DNA from: Chitinophagales bacterium
GTDB taxonomy: Bacteria; Bacteroidota; Bacteroidia; Chitinophagales; Chitinophagaceae
Length of the DNA stretch: 64,000 nucleotides
Direction of reading: 5' to 3'
NCBI GenBank assembly: GCA_030832085.1
Contig: JAURJU010000007.1
Span: 1-64,000, forward strand
Position 1 is the stretch's first letter. Each line of letters starts with the position of its first letter. Positions 17,837-26,920 of the stretch are shown in pieces. The notes beneath the pieces are model-generated. The model ran no database searches. It was given only the letters and a program-made list of their open reading frames with translations, and was not told where the DNA came from. A program made the translations under genes and the position numbers.

Positions 17837-18844
17837 ATGTTCTTGTCCATCATTATTGTAAACTATCATTCAGGCCACCTCATTTCTGACTGCCTTCATT
17901 CGGCTGGTCCTGAGTTGATGGACCCTGACACAGTCGAATGGCTCGTTGTGGACAACGGCGGCAGTGACAGTGACAGAGCGCTTGTTTGCAGTGAATTTCC
18001 TTTTATACATTGGCTGGACATGGGTTACAATGCAGGTTTTGCAAGGGCAAACAATGCGGGAATGAGGAGGGCAAACGGGCAGGTTTGTTTACTCTTGAAT
18101 CCTGATACTTTGTTGCGTCCTGGTGTTGTTATCAATGCCTGTCATCGATTGTTGGACTCTACCGATGTTGCTGCCGGCGTTCAATTGATTCATGCTGATG
18201 GGATGCCCCAGTTTTCGGGCAGTTTTTTCATGAAAGGTGGATTGAATCATTTGTTGCCCTTGCCTTATTGGGGAACAGTATTGAAGACAGTCTTTTCACT
18301 CTTTGTAAAAAAGAGACCCGCAATTGTTCAAGCAGGGAAACATCAGGAAGTGGATTGGATAAGTGGTGCTTTTCTCATGGTAAAAAAAGAGGCATTTGAA
18401 AAAACAGGGGGTATGGATGAATCTTTTTTTCTTTATGGTGAGGAAGTGGAGTGGTGCAGCCGTTTGGGAAAATTGGGGAAGCTGGCCCTATACGGAGATC
18501 TGCAAATTGTTCATTTGATTGGTCAATCCATCCAGCAAGCATCTGGTGCCTCAGACAACAGCTATGTCAATCTTTCGGATAAAAAAGGTCTTCAACTGAT
18601 GGTCTCCAACCATCTCAGGATCAGAAAGCAATATGGCTTGATATGGTTCTTTGTTCAGCTGTTGAACCATACATTTGCAATCCTTTTTTCAATGGTGGTG
18701 GGGCCTGTTGCATGTGTTTTCCAGGGAAAATCTTTGATCAGGGGCTTTGCTACATGGAAAGGATTTGCCTTGAATGTGTTGAAGCTATGGGTGATATTGC
18801 CCAAGATGATACACCCAGAAAAATATTTTTTCAAGATGTTTTGA
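17837..18844 (+). CDS. Family 2 glycosyltransferase, rhamnosyltransferase-like
   Basis: Starting at the ATG at 17837 the protein (335 aa) opens LSIIIVNYHSGHLISDCL. VVDNGGSD is at about 37-44, NAGFARANNAGM at 65-76, and LLNPDTLL (86-93) replaces the DxD motif. This set marks the WcaA/rhamnosyltransferase-like group of GT2. DWISGAFLMVKKEAFEKTGGMDESFFLYGEEVEW-type residues in the middle hold the usual catalytic acidic pair. The C-terminus has one or two hydrophobic segments. Ten codons of extra open frame upstream are unlikely to be used. Confidence 0.88.
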   Translation: MFLSIIIVNYHSGHLISDCLHSAGPELMDPDTVEWLVVDNGGSDSDRALVCSEFPFIHWLDMGYNAGFARANNAGMRRANGQVCLLLNPDTLLRPGVVINACHRLLDSTDVAAGVQLIHADGMPQFSGSFFMKGGLNHLLPLPYWGTVLKTVFSLFVKKRPAIVQAGKHQEVDWISGAFLMVKKEAFEKTGGMDESFFLYGEEVEWCSRLGKLGKLALYGDLQIVHLIGQSIQQASGASDNSYVNLSDKKGLQLMVSNHLRIRKQYGLIWFFVQLLNHTFAILFSMVVGPVACVFQGKSLIRGFATWKGFALNVLKLWVILPKMIHPEKYFFKMF

Positions 18845-18852
18845 TTGGATCA

Positions 18853-19776
18853 TCACCTGTTCAACAATCCCGACATAGCGTCAATCCTGAATTGTATGAC
18901 TTTCCAGGTCTGTGATGGATTGCCCAAGATGGCATATTTTATTCCCAACACCACAGCGGCTCCCAGCTTCAAAATGTATTCCAATACTTTGGCAGTGAAT
19001 GTCAATTTAGAGATGGACAGGGTCCTGACCCTCTCACCTCTTCCAATACCACTTGCAACGCGGTATAGATATTCTTTCGTGAGCTTTCCCGTTTCTACAA
19101 CATGATAGACAACAATGCTTGGGTCATAATGAATGCTATTGCCCTGCTCCATGATTTTGTAGAAAAGTTCCTTTCCCTCACCCCCGATACGGACATTACC
19201 CACCACACCTGGCAGGGATGTGTTGAATCCCCCAATTTCATCAAATATTGATTTTTTGACCACCATGTTGGATTCAAGTGGATATTTGCCATTCTTGAAT
19301 ACACAGGGTACAGGAGAATAATCAAAATTTCCAACCAGTGAAGAAACATAATGGCTCATCCATTTTGGTTTTTCCGGTATGTATTTGGGGATAATTTTCC
19401 CTCCGAAACCAACCACTGCTGGATTGTCAATGGTGTGTTTTATGATGTTCTGTACAAAATCGGGAAAAGCCACCGCATCGTCATCCATAAAACAAATCCA
19501 ACTTGATTTTGCCAATGATGCGCCGGTATTTCTTGCATATGAAGCCCCTTGTTGCGTTTCAGTGATGTACTGAAAATTTCCTTCTGGATGCTTTTTCCGC
19601 CAGGAATGATAGACTTGCGGAGTTTCATCGGTTGAATTGTTGTCTACCAGCAACACTTCAAAATCAGACAAGGCTGCAGTTTGATTGTACAAGCTGTCCA
19701 GTGCATCTGCTATGTATTTAGCGCGGTTATAACTGCAGATTACAATGGACAGTTGTATGGTATTGGCCTTATGCAC
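18853..19776 (-). CDS. Family 2 glycosyltransferase
   Basis: GT-A enzyme with LSIVICSYNRAKYIADALDSL near the N-terminus, LLVDNNSTDETP, the ARNTGAS motif and a DDDA metal site. There is no ATG before the conserved core. I choose GTG at 19776, which overlaps the yfhO stop codon (8-base overlap) and follows a purine-rich AAAGAAAG; a TTG at 19815 would add 13 residues. This gives about 307 aa. The arrangement predicts translational coupling to the YfhO gene, so the two probably act on the same glycan or lipid carrier. Confidence 0.85.
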   Translation of the reverse strand: MHKANTIQLSIVICSYNRAKYIADALDSLYNQTAALSDFEVLLVDNNSTDETPQVYHSWRKKHPEGNFQYITETQQGASYARNTGASLAKSSWICFMDDDAVAFPDFVQNIIKHTIDNPAVVGFGGKIIPKYIPEKPKWMSHYVSSLVGNFDYSPVPCVFKNGKYPLESNMVVKKSIFDEIGGFNTSLPGVVGNVRIGGEGKELFYKIMEQGNSIHYDPSIVVYHVVETGKLTKEYLYRVASGIGRGERVRTLSISKLTFTAKVLEYILKLGAAVVLGIKYAILGNPSQTWKVIQFRIDAMSGLLNR

Positions 19777-22252
19777 CTTTCTTTTGTTTCCAGATTGCTG
19801 TAAAGCCAATGCCAAGCAACAAAACCCAAAGCACTATGGATGCCACGTTGGCAACAAGTTTCGCAGTTGCAATAGATGTTGGCTTCAGTTCAAATCGGAT
19901 ATCGTGTTTCCCTTCTGGAATCACCAATCCCCTCAGCACATAGTTGACTTTGAGGATGGGCACTTCCTTGTTGTCAATAAAAGCCTTCCAACCAAAGGGA
20001 TAATAGACTTCACTGAAAACAGCAAGCTGCTTTTTTTGCCCCTGGGAAGTATATGTCATTGCATCATTGTTATTCCTGATGAGTACTATGGTCGCGGTAC
20101 TGTCATATTGAATTCCATCCAGCGCATCGATCTTGTCCTTTTCTTCAACAATGGCAGTATCTTTTGGATTGAAAAAGCTCAACGCGTTCATGACCTCCGC
20201 AGGCCCTTTCTTCAGTTCATATCCTTTCACAAACCAGGCATTGCCCAATGCAGAGGGATTTGGAACAGTATCAGAAGCCATGTTTCCAGTGATGATGTAT
20301 TTGGTGTTCATCATGTTGACAGTTGGCCTGCAATCGGGAAATTTGTACCACTGGTTTTCAATCAAATCCTGGTAGACGCTGAGTTTTGCCGGATTGTATC
20401 CGCCAACTGATTTGTGGTGGTAAGCAATCAGCGCACCTTCGTTGAATGCTTTCTGAACGCCGCCCCTCAGGTCAAGAACACGGTAATTGCTGGTATCTTT
20501 TTTCAGTGCAATATCCAATTCAGTAAGACTGAAAACATTTTCATTTTCATTTGCTTCGACAAACCGGTCGTGGCTTAGGTATTTTGTATTTACCTGGAAC
20601 AAATCAACCAAAACCAATAGGCCTATGGCGATTAAAAAAACAATTTTATTGATGGTTTTTTTGGTGACCAGCAGTATCAAAAGCAGTGCAATGCCCATGA
20701 AAATAAATGCCCTTGTAAGATCAGACCAGACCATGTTTTTCCTGTCGTCCGCCAACGCATCAGTGAAGGACCGAACGGGTTCAACAAATGCAGCGCGTTG
20801 GTTGGGGTCTGGAATTTGCATCACCTGTTCCATGAGCTGCTTGTCTCCTTCAGTTTTAAAATCTGAACTCACATATATGTACAGCACAGTACCCAATACC
20901 AATCCCAGCGCAATGAACCCTGTACGGTATTTTTTGAAAACATCCTTGAGGCTGCTTTCATTCGTCATTGCCTCCATGCCATACAATGCCAATATCCCAG
21001 CAAGAAGGGTAGGGATTACCATGATCATGCTGGGTGCCCTGAATTTGTTGTAAAGGGGAAGGTGCTCCAGCATGAAAACATTGAAGCCAGAAAAATAGGA
21101 GCCTGCAGCAAGCATGATGGAGAAAATGATGGTGGCCAATATCCACCATCTGTTGTTATTCTCTTTCATTCCAAGCCCAAGAAAAGCGAAAAAACAAATC
21201 AAAATTCCAATATAGGGCGGTCCTGCTGTAAACCCTATGCCACCCCAGTAAAATTGCATGAATGATTGCAATTGCTGCGCAACTTCTTGGGGCATTTGTT
21301 GCAGGGCTTCAACGGCTTTTGTTTTCTCAAGGTCAACAGTATTGGGGTCGCTGGATCCTCCATAAATATTGGGGAACATCAGTACCAGCGATTCTGACAA
21401 GTACATGCTATAGCTCATTGCATAATCAGTGCTTAGGCCACTGGATCCGGCTTTGCTGCTTTTACTGGCCAATGCGCTCCCCCCCCTGATGGAAGCCTTC
21501 CCGTATTCGGAAGTGCTGATCAGCATTACAGCATTTACAGCCAATCCCATCAACCCCGCACCCAAACCAATTCCAATGGTTTTGAGGACATGGGTGTATG
21601 CTTTTTCCTTCAACCAAATGAAAAGGTAAAACACTGACATGAAAACCACAATGATCAGGCCATAGTAGTTGATTTGAAGGTGATTGGCCTGGACAAACAA
21701 TGCGGTTGAAATAGCAGTCATCACTGCACCTGTCATGTATTTTCTTTTGAAAACCAACAGAACTGATCCAATAAACAAGGGTAAATATCCGATGGCATGC
21801 ATCTTGGTCATGTGCCCAACGGTTACAATGATAGGATTATATGTTGCATAGCTATAAGCCAGACCGCCTATTATGCTCACAAGGCTGCTGAACCCCAACA
21901 CTTGTGCAAGGAAATAAAAACAAATGCCCGCTAAAAAGAACAAACCAGCGGGCTCAGAGAGTTTGAGCGTAAAGAGTGCATCCAAGGCACCAATGGAGTA
22001 GGTGCTGACAGGAATTCCTGTGATTTGATAAGTGGGCATCCCGCCAAACATGCTGTTGGTCCACAGGGGGGTGATCCCGTTTTTTTCACGAAAGGCGAGT
22101 GCGTCCTGTGCCATCCCTTTCCACTGGGTAACATCAGACTGTTGAAGAACCTTGCCTTCGAGGGAGGGTTTACAATAGATGACAGCAACAATGAGAAATA
22201 CTGCTGCTGCAATCAGGTGAGGATATAGGGTCTTGAAGCTGAATTTGTTCAT
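19769..22252 (-). CDS. YfhO family membrane protein (putative GT-C type)
   Basis: Large polytopic protein of 827 aa. The N-terminal half holds about a dozen membrane helices, starting with LIAAAVFLIVAVIYC. A long soluble loop lies at about 580-790, and the last helix (LVANVASIVLWVLLLGIGF) is near the C-terminus. The sequence VLRGLVIPEGKHDIRFEL before the last helix is typical of YfhO. B. subtilis YfhO is implicated in glycosylating lipoteichoic acid; in Bacteroidota the substrate is not known. The next gene on the strand is a GT2 whose start overlaps this stop. Nudix-dapF-phosphorylase genes lie upstream on the same strand, 56 bases away. Confidence 0.85.
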   Translation of the reverse strand: MNKFSFKTLYPHLIAAAVFLIVAVIYCKPSLEGKVLQQSDVTQWKGMAQDALAFREKNGITPLWTNSMFGGMPTYQITGIPVSTYSIGALDALFTLKLSEPAGLFFLAGICFYFLAQVLGFSSLVSIIGGLAYSYATYNPIIVTVGHMTKMHAIGYLPLFIGSVLLVFKRKYMTGAVMTAISTALFVQANHLQINYYGLIIVVFMSVFYLFIWLKEKAYTHVLKTIGIGLGAGLMGLAVNAVMLISTSEYGKASIRGGSALASKSSKAGSSGLSTDYAMSYSMYLSESLVLMFPNIYGGSSDPNTVDLEKTKAVEALQQMPQEVAQQLQSFMQFYWGGIGFTAGPPYIGILICFFAFLGLGMKENNNRWWILATIIFSIMLAAGSYFSGFNVFMLEHLPLYNKFRAPSMIMVIPTLLAGILALYGMEAMTNESSLKDVFKKYRTGFIALGLVLGTVLYIYVSSDFKTEGDKQLMEQVMQIPDPNQRAAFVEPVRSFTDALADDRKNMVWSDLTRAFIFMGIALLLILLVTKKTINKIVFLIAIGLLVLVDLFQVNTKYLSHDRFVEANENENVFSLTELDIALKKDTSNYRVLDLRGGVQKAFNEGALIAYHHKSVGGYNPAKLSVYQDLIENQWYKFPDCRPTVNMMNTKYIITGNMASDTVPNPSALGNAWFVKGYELKKGPAEVMNALSFFNPKDTAIVEEKDKIDALDGIQYDSTATIVLIRNNNDAMTYTSQGQKKQLAVFSEVYYPFGWKAFIDNKEVPILKVNYVLRGLVIPEGKHDIRFELKPTSIATAKLVANVASIVLWVLLLGIGFTAIWKQKKGA

Positions 22253-22308
22253 GTGTGCTGTTTTATTGGATGTCTACAGATAAATCCTGGGTACAAAGAT
22301 ATTTATAT

Positions 22309-22764
22309 TCAATGTTGTTTGATCAGTGCTGCAACTACCTTGTCAATGGGCAAATGAACCGAGGCCTCATTGAACAGTTCAATGGGAATCATCCTGAAGG
22401 TCTCAGTCTCTCCTGATGCATGGTAAACAGCCATTTGCTCTTCGTCAAAGTCAAATTGTTTTTCCCTAAGCGGTACTTTGATCTCTTCTAATGGATGAAC
22501 CAAATAATAAATGGAAACAATCTGGTGTTCAGGATTAAAAGCCGAGATCTGAAAGAAATCTGTGGTATACAAATGTTCGCCAACTTTGATTTTCAGGTTC
22601 ATTTCTTCCATGAATTCCCGCTCCAGGCATTCTCTTGTGCCCTCCCCAAATTCCATTCCACCTCCAGGAAATTTGGTATAATAATTGCCCCTGATGAATT
22701 CATCACTAACAAGTACTTTCTGGTCTTCTGTAATCAAGATACCATAAACCCTGATGTTGAACAT
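22309..22764 (-). CDS. Nudix hydrolase
   Basis: The 151-aa protein carries a Nudix box at residues 35-57 (GGMEFGE followed by REFMEEMNL), with Asn in place of the usual Gly near the end. The fold hydrolyses nucleoside diphosphates linked to another group, for example oxidised nucleotides or NDP-sugars. The start MFNIRVYGILITED and GNYYTKFPGGG fit the small cytosolic Nudix type. It is 42 bases downstream of dapF, in one apparent unit. The substrate cannot be predicted. Confidence 0.9.
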   Translation of the reverse strand: MFNIRVYGILITEDQKVLVSDEFIRGNYYTKFPGGGMEFGEGTRECLEREFMEEMNLKIKVGEHLYTTDFFQISAFNPEHQIVSIYYLVHPLEEIKVPLREKQFDFDEEQMAVYHASGETETFRMIPIELFNEASVHLPIDKVVAALIKQH

Positions 22765-22806
22765 TGCGTTTGTTTTGAAGTTTTTTTTGGGAGAGTGCGC
22801 GGATGA

Positions 22807-23589
22807 TCAGAATGCGAGCCGAATATTGCCGGAAAAGACCAGTGCAGCTGGGCCAATCAGCCAAATATCGGAACAATGATTTTCATCAATTTTGTTGAAT
22901 TCAACCTCCAGGCGACCTCCTTCAACGATTACGGTCACATGCTTTTTTCCTGTTCCGTTTGAGGTGGCAATTGCCGCTGCAGTCACACCTGTGCCACAGC
23001 TCAGTGTTTCATTTTCAACACCCCGTTCATAGGTCCGTACCCTAATTCCATCATTGAGGGTGCAGACAAAATTGACATTGATTCCTTTTTCAGCATAGGT
23101 TTCATTGTATCTTATTTTTCTTCCTTCATTGAAAACATCAAATTGATCCAGGTTGTCGATCAATTTGACAAAATGAGGAGAGCCCGTATTCAGGACAACT
23201 GCATCGTTATCAAATGAAATGCCATTGACATCCTGCATTTTCAATCGGATCAATCCATCACCTCCAATTGCAGCATCATGAGGGCCATCCACCGCCATGA
23301 AACGGTAGTGATCACGAAGAATTCCCATGTCTTTGGCAAACTGCACAAGGCACCTTCCGCCATTGCCACACATGCTGCCTTCTTTTCCATCTGCATTGTA
23401 ATATTTCATCTTGAAATCATAGCCATCCATTGTTTCCAGCATCATCATTCCGTCTGCGCCAACCCCAAACTTGCGGTCACAAAGCAGGTGGATATGTTTC
23501 TCCTCAAGTAGGTTGTATTGGCCATTCCTGTTGTCCAATACAACAAAATCATTTCCTGTTCCCTGGTATTTGTAAAACGTTATTTCCAT
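22807..23589 (-). CDS. dapF: Diaminopimelate epimerase
   Basis: Converts LL- to meso-diaminopimelate for lysine and peptidoglycan synthesis, by a two-cysteine, cofactor-free mechanism. Both active-site cysteines are visible: C74 in MCGNGGRC and C198 in SCGTGVTA. At 260 aa it is of usual size, starting MEITFYKYQGTGNDFVVLDN. It follows the nucleoside phosphorylase gene by 24 bases and precedes the Nudix gene. Confidence 0.97.
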   Translation of the reverse strand: MEITFYKYQGTGNDFVVLDNRNGQYNLLEEKHIHLLCDRKFGVGADGMMMLETMDGYDFKMKYYNADGKEGSMCGNGGRCLVQFAKDMGILRDHYRFMAVDGPHDAAIGGDGLIRLKMQDVNGISFDNDAVVLNTGSPHFVKLIDNLDQFDVFNEGRKIRYNETYAEKGINVNFVCTLNDGIRVRTYERGVENETLSCGTGVTAAAIATSNGTGKKHVTVIVEGGRLEVEFNKIDENHCSDIWLIGPAALVFSGNIRLAF

Positions 23590-23605
23590 GATTAATTATT
23601 TATTA

Positions 23606-23627
23606 CTCATCCCTCATCCCTCATCCC
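23606..23627. repeat. Triple heptamer repeat at the phosphorylase-dapF junction
   Basis: CTCATCC is repeated three times in a row on the plus strand. On the minus strand it reads as GGATGAG units that cover the last codons and the stop of the phosphorylase gene and lie about 17 bases before the dapF ATG. The GGATGAGG units resemble Shine-Dalgarno sequence. Confidence 0.6.
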
Positions 23628-24495
23628 TTTGTATTTTCCCAAGCACCTGCCTGATCAATTTGTCTATTGTTGCATCTGCATCTGCAGAAAACTCCCTCGC
23701 AATCCTGTTGGCAACTATTGCACTCAAGGAGAGACATTGGTGCCCCATCATTTTACCCAACCCATAAATGGCGGAAGTTTCCATTTCAAAATTTGTGATT
23801 TTTAGGTTGCCGAAACGGAATGCTGTGAGTTGGTCATTCAGCTGCGGCATGGAAAGACCTAGGCGGAGATTGCGGCCTTGCGGGGCATAGAAACCCGGAC
23901 AAGTTGCGGTTATCCCGGCATGACATCCATCAACCAATTTGGCCAGTAAAATGGCACTTGCACTGGTGACATAAGGAGAGGAGAGTTGAGGATGCAACTG
24001 GGTTTGCAGTTTGAACGCCCTCAGCAGTTCAGCTTCTACTTCGTTGTTCCTGTAGGGGTAAAAATGAAGGAGATTGTCCAGTCCAATGCCATGTGTACTT
24101 GCCACAAAGCTGTCAACAGAAATTTCAGGTTGCAGGGAGCCTGATGTGCCAATCCTGATGATATTCAGCTGTTTCTTTTCTTTATTTTCAATCCGACTGA
24201 CCAGGTCTATGTTGGCCAACGCATCCAGTTCATTCATCACAATGTCTATGTTGTCTGGGCCAATTCCGGTAGACAATACACTGATTCGCTTTCCGTTGAT
24301 GCTTCCTGTATGGGTGATAAATTCCCTGTGGCTGGATTGATGCTCGATGTGGTCAAAATATTGGCTCACTTTTGCTACCCTGAACGGATCACCTACAGTG
24401 ATGATGGTGTCTGCAATTTCCTCCGGCCTTAAGTCAAGGTGGTAAACGGCGCCACGTGTGTTGATGATCAACTCTGAGGGTTCTATCGGATTCAT
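23614..24495 (-). CDS. Nucleoside phosphorylase, uridine phosphorylase-like
   Basis: Member of the PNP/UDP family that splits nucleosides with phosphate to a base and (deoxy)ribose 1-phosphate. The 293-aa sequence has TVGDPFRVAKVSQYFD (phosphate-binding GDP.R) near residues 37-52, IGTSGSLQPEI in the middle, and NFEMETSAIYGLGKMMG, the Glu-Met-Glu ribose-binding motif, near the C-terminus. These fit uridine phosphorylase best, but substrate specificity needs assay; MqnB is a less likely alternative. It is the first gene of an apparent unit with dapF and the Nudix gene. Confidence 0.85.
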   Translation of the reverse strand: MNPIEPSELIINTRGAVYHLDLRPEEIADTIITVGDPFRVAKVSQYFDHIEHQSSHREFITHTGSINGKRISVLSTGIGPDNIDIVMNELDALANIDLVSRIENKEKKQLNIIRIGTSGSLQPEISVDSFVASTHGIGLDNLLHFYPYRNNEVEAELLRAFKLQTQLHPQLSSPYVTSASAILLAKLVDGCHAGITATCPGFYAPQGRNLRLGLSMPQLNDQLTAFRFGNLKITNFEMETSAIYGLGKMMGHQCLSLSAIVANRIAREFSADADATIDKLIRQVLGKIQRDEG

Positions 24496-24551
24496 CCAAT
24501 TGTTTTATCAATGATATTTGCTGTCGTCATGGTAAATCAGTTCAAAAATAC

Positions 24552-24559
24552 TAATTTTG
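24552..24559 (+). promoter_or_regulatory. -7-type box upstream of tRNA-Cys
   Basis: TAATTTTG matches TAnnTTTG and lies 32 bases before the mature tRNA 5' end. No good -33 element at the usual distance was found. Confidence 0.35.
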
Positions 24560-24591
24560 CGCGTGTTCGGGCGATAAAGCCCAGCATAAAA

Positions 24592-24662
24592 GGTCCTGTG
24601 GCCGAGTGGCTAGGCAGAGCTCTGCAAAAGCTTCTACAGCGGTTCGAATCCGCTCGGGACCT
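24592..24662 (+). tRNA. tRNA-Cys (GCA)
   Basis: A full cloverleaf can be drawn: acceptor stem GGTCCTG/CGGGACC (one T-G pair), D-arm GCC/GGC, anticodon stem GAGCT/AGCTT around loop CTGCAAA with anticodon GCA at 24624-24626, a four-base variable loop, and T-arm AGCGG-TTCGAAT-CCGCT. The discriminator base is T, as expected for cysteine tRNA. CCA is not encoded. A strong terminator follows immediately. Confidence 0.96.
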
Positions 24663-24663
24663 C

Positions 24664-24697
24664 AAAGCGAAGGAAATATCCCCTTCGCTTTTTTTTG
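24664..24697 (+). terminator. Rho-independent terminator after tRNA-Cys
   Basis: AAGCGAAGG (24665-24673) pairs with CCTTCGCTT (24682-24690) around an eight-base loop, followed by a run of eight T. It ends just before the next gene's ATG at 24700, so that gene depends on readthrough or its own weak signal. Confidence 0.85.
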
Positions 24698-24699
24698 AT

Positions 24700-25107
24700 A
24701 TGGTACGTTACTCAAAGTGGATCAGCCTGGCGTCATTGTTGGTTCTCCTTGCTGCATGTTTCATGCCATGGACTTTCCATGCAGACATCAACAAAACATT
24801 CAACGCCTTTTTCTCAGAAAAAAACATGTACGGTAATCCGGGTAAATTGCTGTTGGTGTTGGGGGGCATTACGACGTTATGTTCTTTCCTTCCTGTTCTT
24901 TGGCTGAAAAGAACGGCATTTTTATCAGGGGGCCTCAATGCAGCGTATGCAATAAAGAATTTTTTATTGTTTGGGTCTTGTTACAGGGGCTACTGTCCCG
25001 AAAAGCAATTGGGACTTTACCTCATGCTCATTTCATCAATGGTAATTTTTGCCATGGCTTTTTTGCCAGAAGGAACTGATGCAAAAGGCCGAAAAAACAT
25101 GAAGTGA
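24700..25107 (+). CDS. Small membrane protein, unknown function
   Basis: Not recognised. The 135-aa protein has four hydrophobic segments (about 7-25, 48-65, 74-92 and 102-120) with a charged C-terminal tail ending KGRKNMK. It contains a CYRGYCPEK segment in the third loop with two cysteines. The start is an ATG three bases after the T-run of the tRNA-Cys terminator, leaving no room for its own promoter between them. The open frame continues upstream through the tRNA, but that is not coding. It converges on glnS. Confidence 0.6.
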   Translation: MVRYSKWISLASLLVLLAACFMPWTFHADINKTFNAFFSEKNMYGNPGKLLLVLGGITTLCSFLPVLWLKRTAFLSGGLNAAYAIKNFLLFGSCYRGYCPEKQLGLYLMLISSMVIFAMAFLPEGTDAKGRKNMK

Positions 25108-25175
25108 TCTTGCGAGCACAAAATGAGGTTGCCAACCAGAATTGGCGCTGCACGCAAAGATTTCAACAATACAAC

Positions 25176-26843
25176 CTATTTTTTCACTTCCTTGCTCCAG
25201 GTGTCTTTCAGGGTTACTGTTCTGTTGAATACCAGCTTGCCGCCATTTGAAAGCTTGGAATCCAACGTGAAATAGCCTTTGCGGATGAACTGAAACTGCT
25301 GCCCAATGCTGGCATCAGTCAGGCATGGTTCAATTTTTGCCCCAGATATGATTTCAAGGCTGCTGGGGTTGATGTAAGATTTGAAATCCCCATCTTCATT
25401 GGATGGGTTTTCAACTTGGAACAATCTGTCATAAAGTCTAACTTCAGCAGACTCTGCTTTATCTACTGATATCCAATGCATTGTTCCTTTTACATTGATA
25501 CCTGATGTATCTTGTCCGCTTTTACTTTCTGGTATGTATTCGCAATGCACTTCTGTCACTTTCCCGTCTTGATCTTTCACAAAACCGGTACAGTTTACGA
25601 TATAAGCACTCTTCAATCTTACTTTGTTGCCAGGCGCAAGCCTGAACCATTTTTTGGGTGCTTCTTCAAGAAAATCTTCAGCCTCGATCCACAATTCCCT
25701 TCCAAAGTGAAGATCCCGGTATCCGCCGTTGTCTTCCAATTCGGGATTGTTTTCTCCTTTTAGTATCTCAGATTGTCCTTCCGGATAATTTGTGATGATG
25801 AGTTTGATGGGGTCCAATACAACCATTCTTCGCATTGCGGTTTTATTGAGATCTTCCCTGACGCAGAACTCGAGCAATCCAACATCGATGACATTTTCCC
25901 TTCGTTGTACCCCAATCCGCTCGCAAAAATTTCTGAGGGACAATGGGGTATAGCCCCTTCTCCTGAGTCCGGAAATGGTGGGCATCCTGGGGTCGTCCCA
26001 GCCGTCGACGAGGTTTTCCTGCACCAGTTGCAAGAGCTTTCTTTTGCTCATTACTGTGTAGGTCAGGTTTAAACGGGCAAATTCAAATTGCCTGGAAGGA
26101 AATGTGCCCAATTGACTGATGTACCAGTTGTACAGAGGTTTATGCACTTCAAATTCCAGGGTACAAATGGAATGGGTGATGTGTTCAATGGAATCTGATT
26201 GTCCATGTGCAAAATCATACATGGGATAGATGCACCAGGCATCTCCGGTTCTATGGTGATGTGTTTTCTTGATGCGGTACATGATGGGGTCGCGCATGTG
26301 CATGTTGGGAGACGCAAGGTCTATTTTGGCGCGCAAGACCTTTTCCCCATCGTTGAATCTGCCTTCTCTCATTGCTGTGAACAAGGACAGGTTTTCATCA
26401 ATGCTGCGGTTTCTGTAAGGGCTTTCCTTGCCTGGCTCTGTTGGCGTGCCCTTCATTGTGGCAATTTCTTCTGCACTCAGGTCATCGACATAGGCCAATC
26501 CTTTACGGATCATTTCAACAGCGAAGGCATAGAGCTGATCAAAATAATCAGAGGCATAATGTTCTTCTTCCCATTCAAAGCCCAGCCACCTTACATCCTG
26601 CTTGATCGAATCCACATATTCTGTGTCTTCTGTGACTGGATTTGTATCGTCAAAACGAAGGTTGGTCTTTCCGCCATATTTATCCGCCAGGCCAAAATTC
26701 AGGCAAATGCTCTTTGCATGACCAATGTGCAGGTAGCCGTTGGGTTCAGGAGGAAATCTCGTGTGGATCGCCACTGCGGTTCCGGCTGCGATATCCGCTT
26801 CAACGATTTCTTCCAGAAAATTCAGCGATCTTTCTTCACTCAT
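25176..26843 (-). CDS. glnS: Glutaminyl-tRNA synthetase
   Basis: Charges tRNA-Gln directly with glutamine. The class I signature HIGH is at residues 39-42 (PPEPNGYLHIGHAKS) and the KMSKS-equivalent VMSKRK at 264-269. The 555-aa length and the C-terminal anticodon-binding beta-barrels match bacterial GlnRS. Its presence means this organism need not rely on the GatCAB transamidation route for Gln-tRNA. It lies 77 bases after rocD on the same strand. Confidence 0.97.
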   Translation of the reverse strand: MSEERSLNFLEEIVEADIAAGTAVAIHTRFPPEPNGYLHIGHAKSICLNFGLADKYGGKTNLRFDDTNPVTEDTEYVDSIKQDVRWLGFEWEEEHYASDYFDQLYAFAVEMIRKGLAYVDDLSAEEIATMKGTPTEPGKESPYRNRSIDENLSLFTAMREGRFNDGEKVLRAKIDLASPNMHMRDPIMYRIKKTHHHRTGDAWCIYPMYDFAHGQSDSIEHITHSICTLEFEVHKPLYNWYISQLGTFPSRQFEFARLNLTYTVMSKRKLLQLVQENLVDGWDDPRMPTISGLRRRGYTPLSLRNFCERIGVQRRENVIDVGLLEFCVREDLNKTAMRRMVVLDPIKLIITNYPEGQSEILKGENNPELEDNGGYRDLHFGRELWIEAEDFLEEAPKKWFRLAPGNKVRLKSAYIVNCTGFVKDQDGKVTEVHCEYIPESKSGQDTSGINVKGTMHWISVDKAESAEVRLYDRLFQVENPSNEDGDFKSYINPSSLEIISGAKIEPCLTDASIGQQFQFIRKGYFTLDSKLSNGGKLVFNRTVTLKDTWSKEVKK

Positions 26844-26920
26844 GTCAATTGTATTGTGTGTGAAATTACTACATTAATGCTTTAGAAGAGTATGGCAGAC
26901 AGTTTGGTAACGCTTCAGCT

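Noticed and set aside
24511-24699. N-terminal extension of the 135-aa membrane protein through tRNA-Cys
   Set aside because: The open frame runs through the tRNA and its terminator; the sequence there is explained by the tRNA and is not protein-like.
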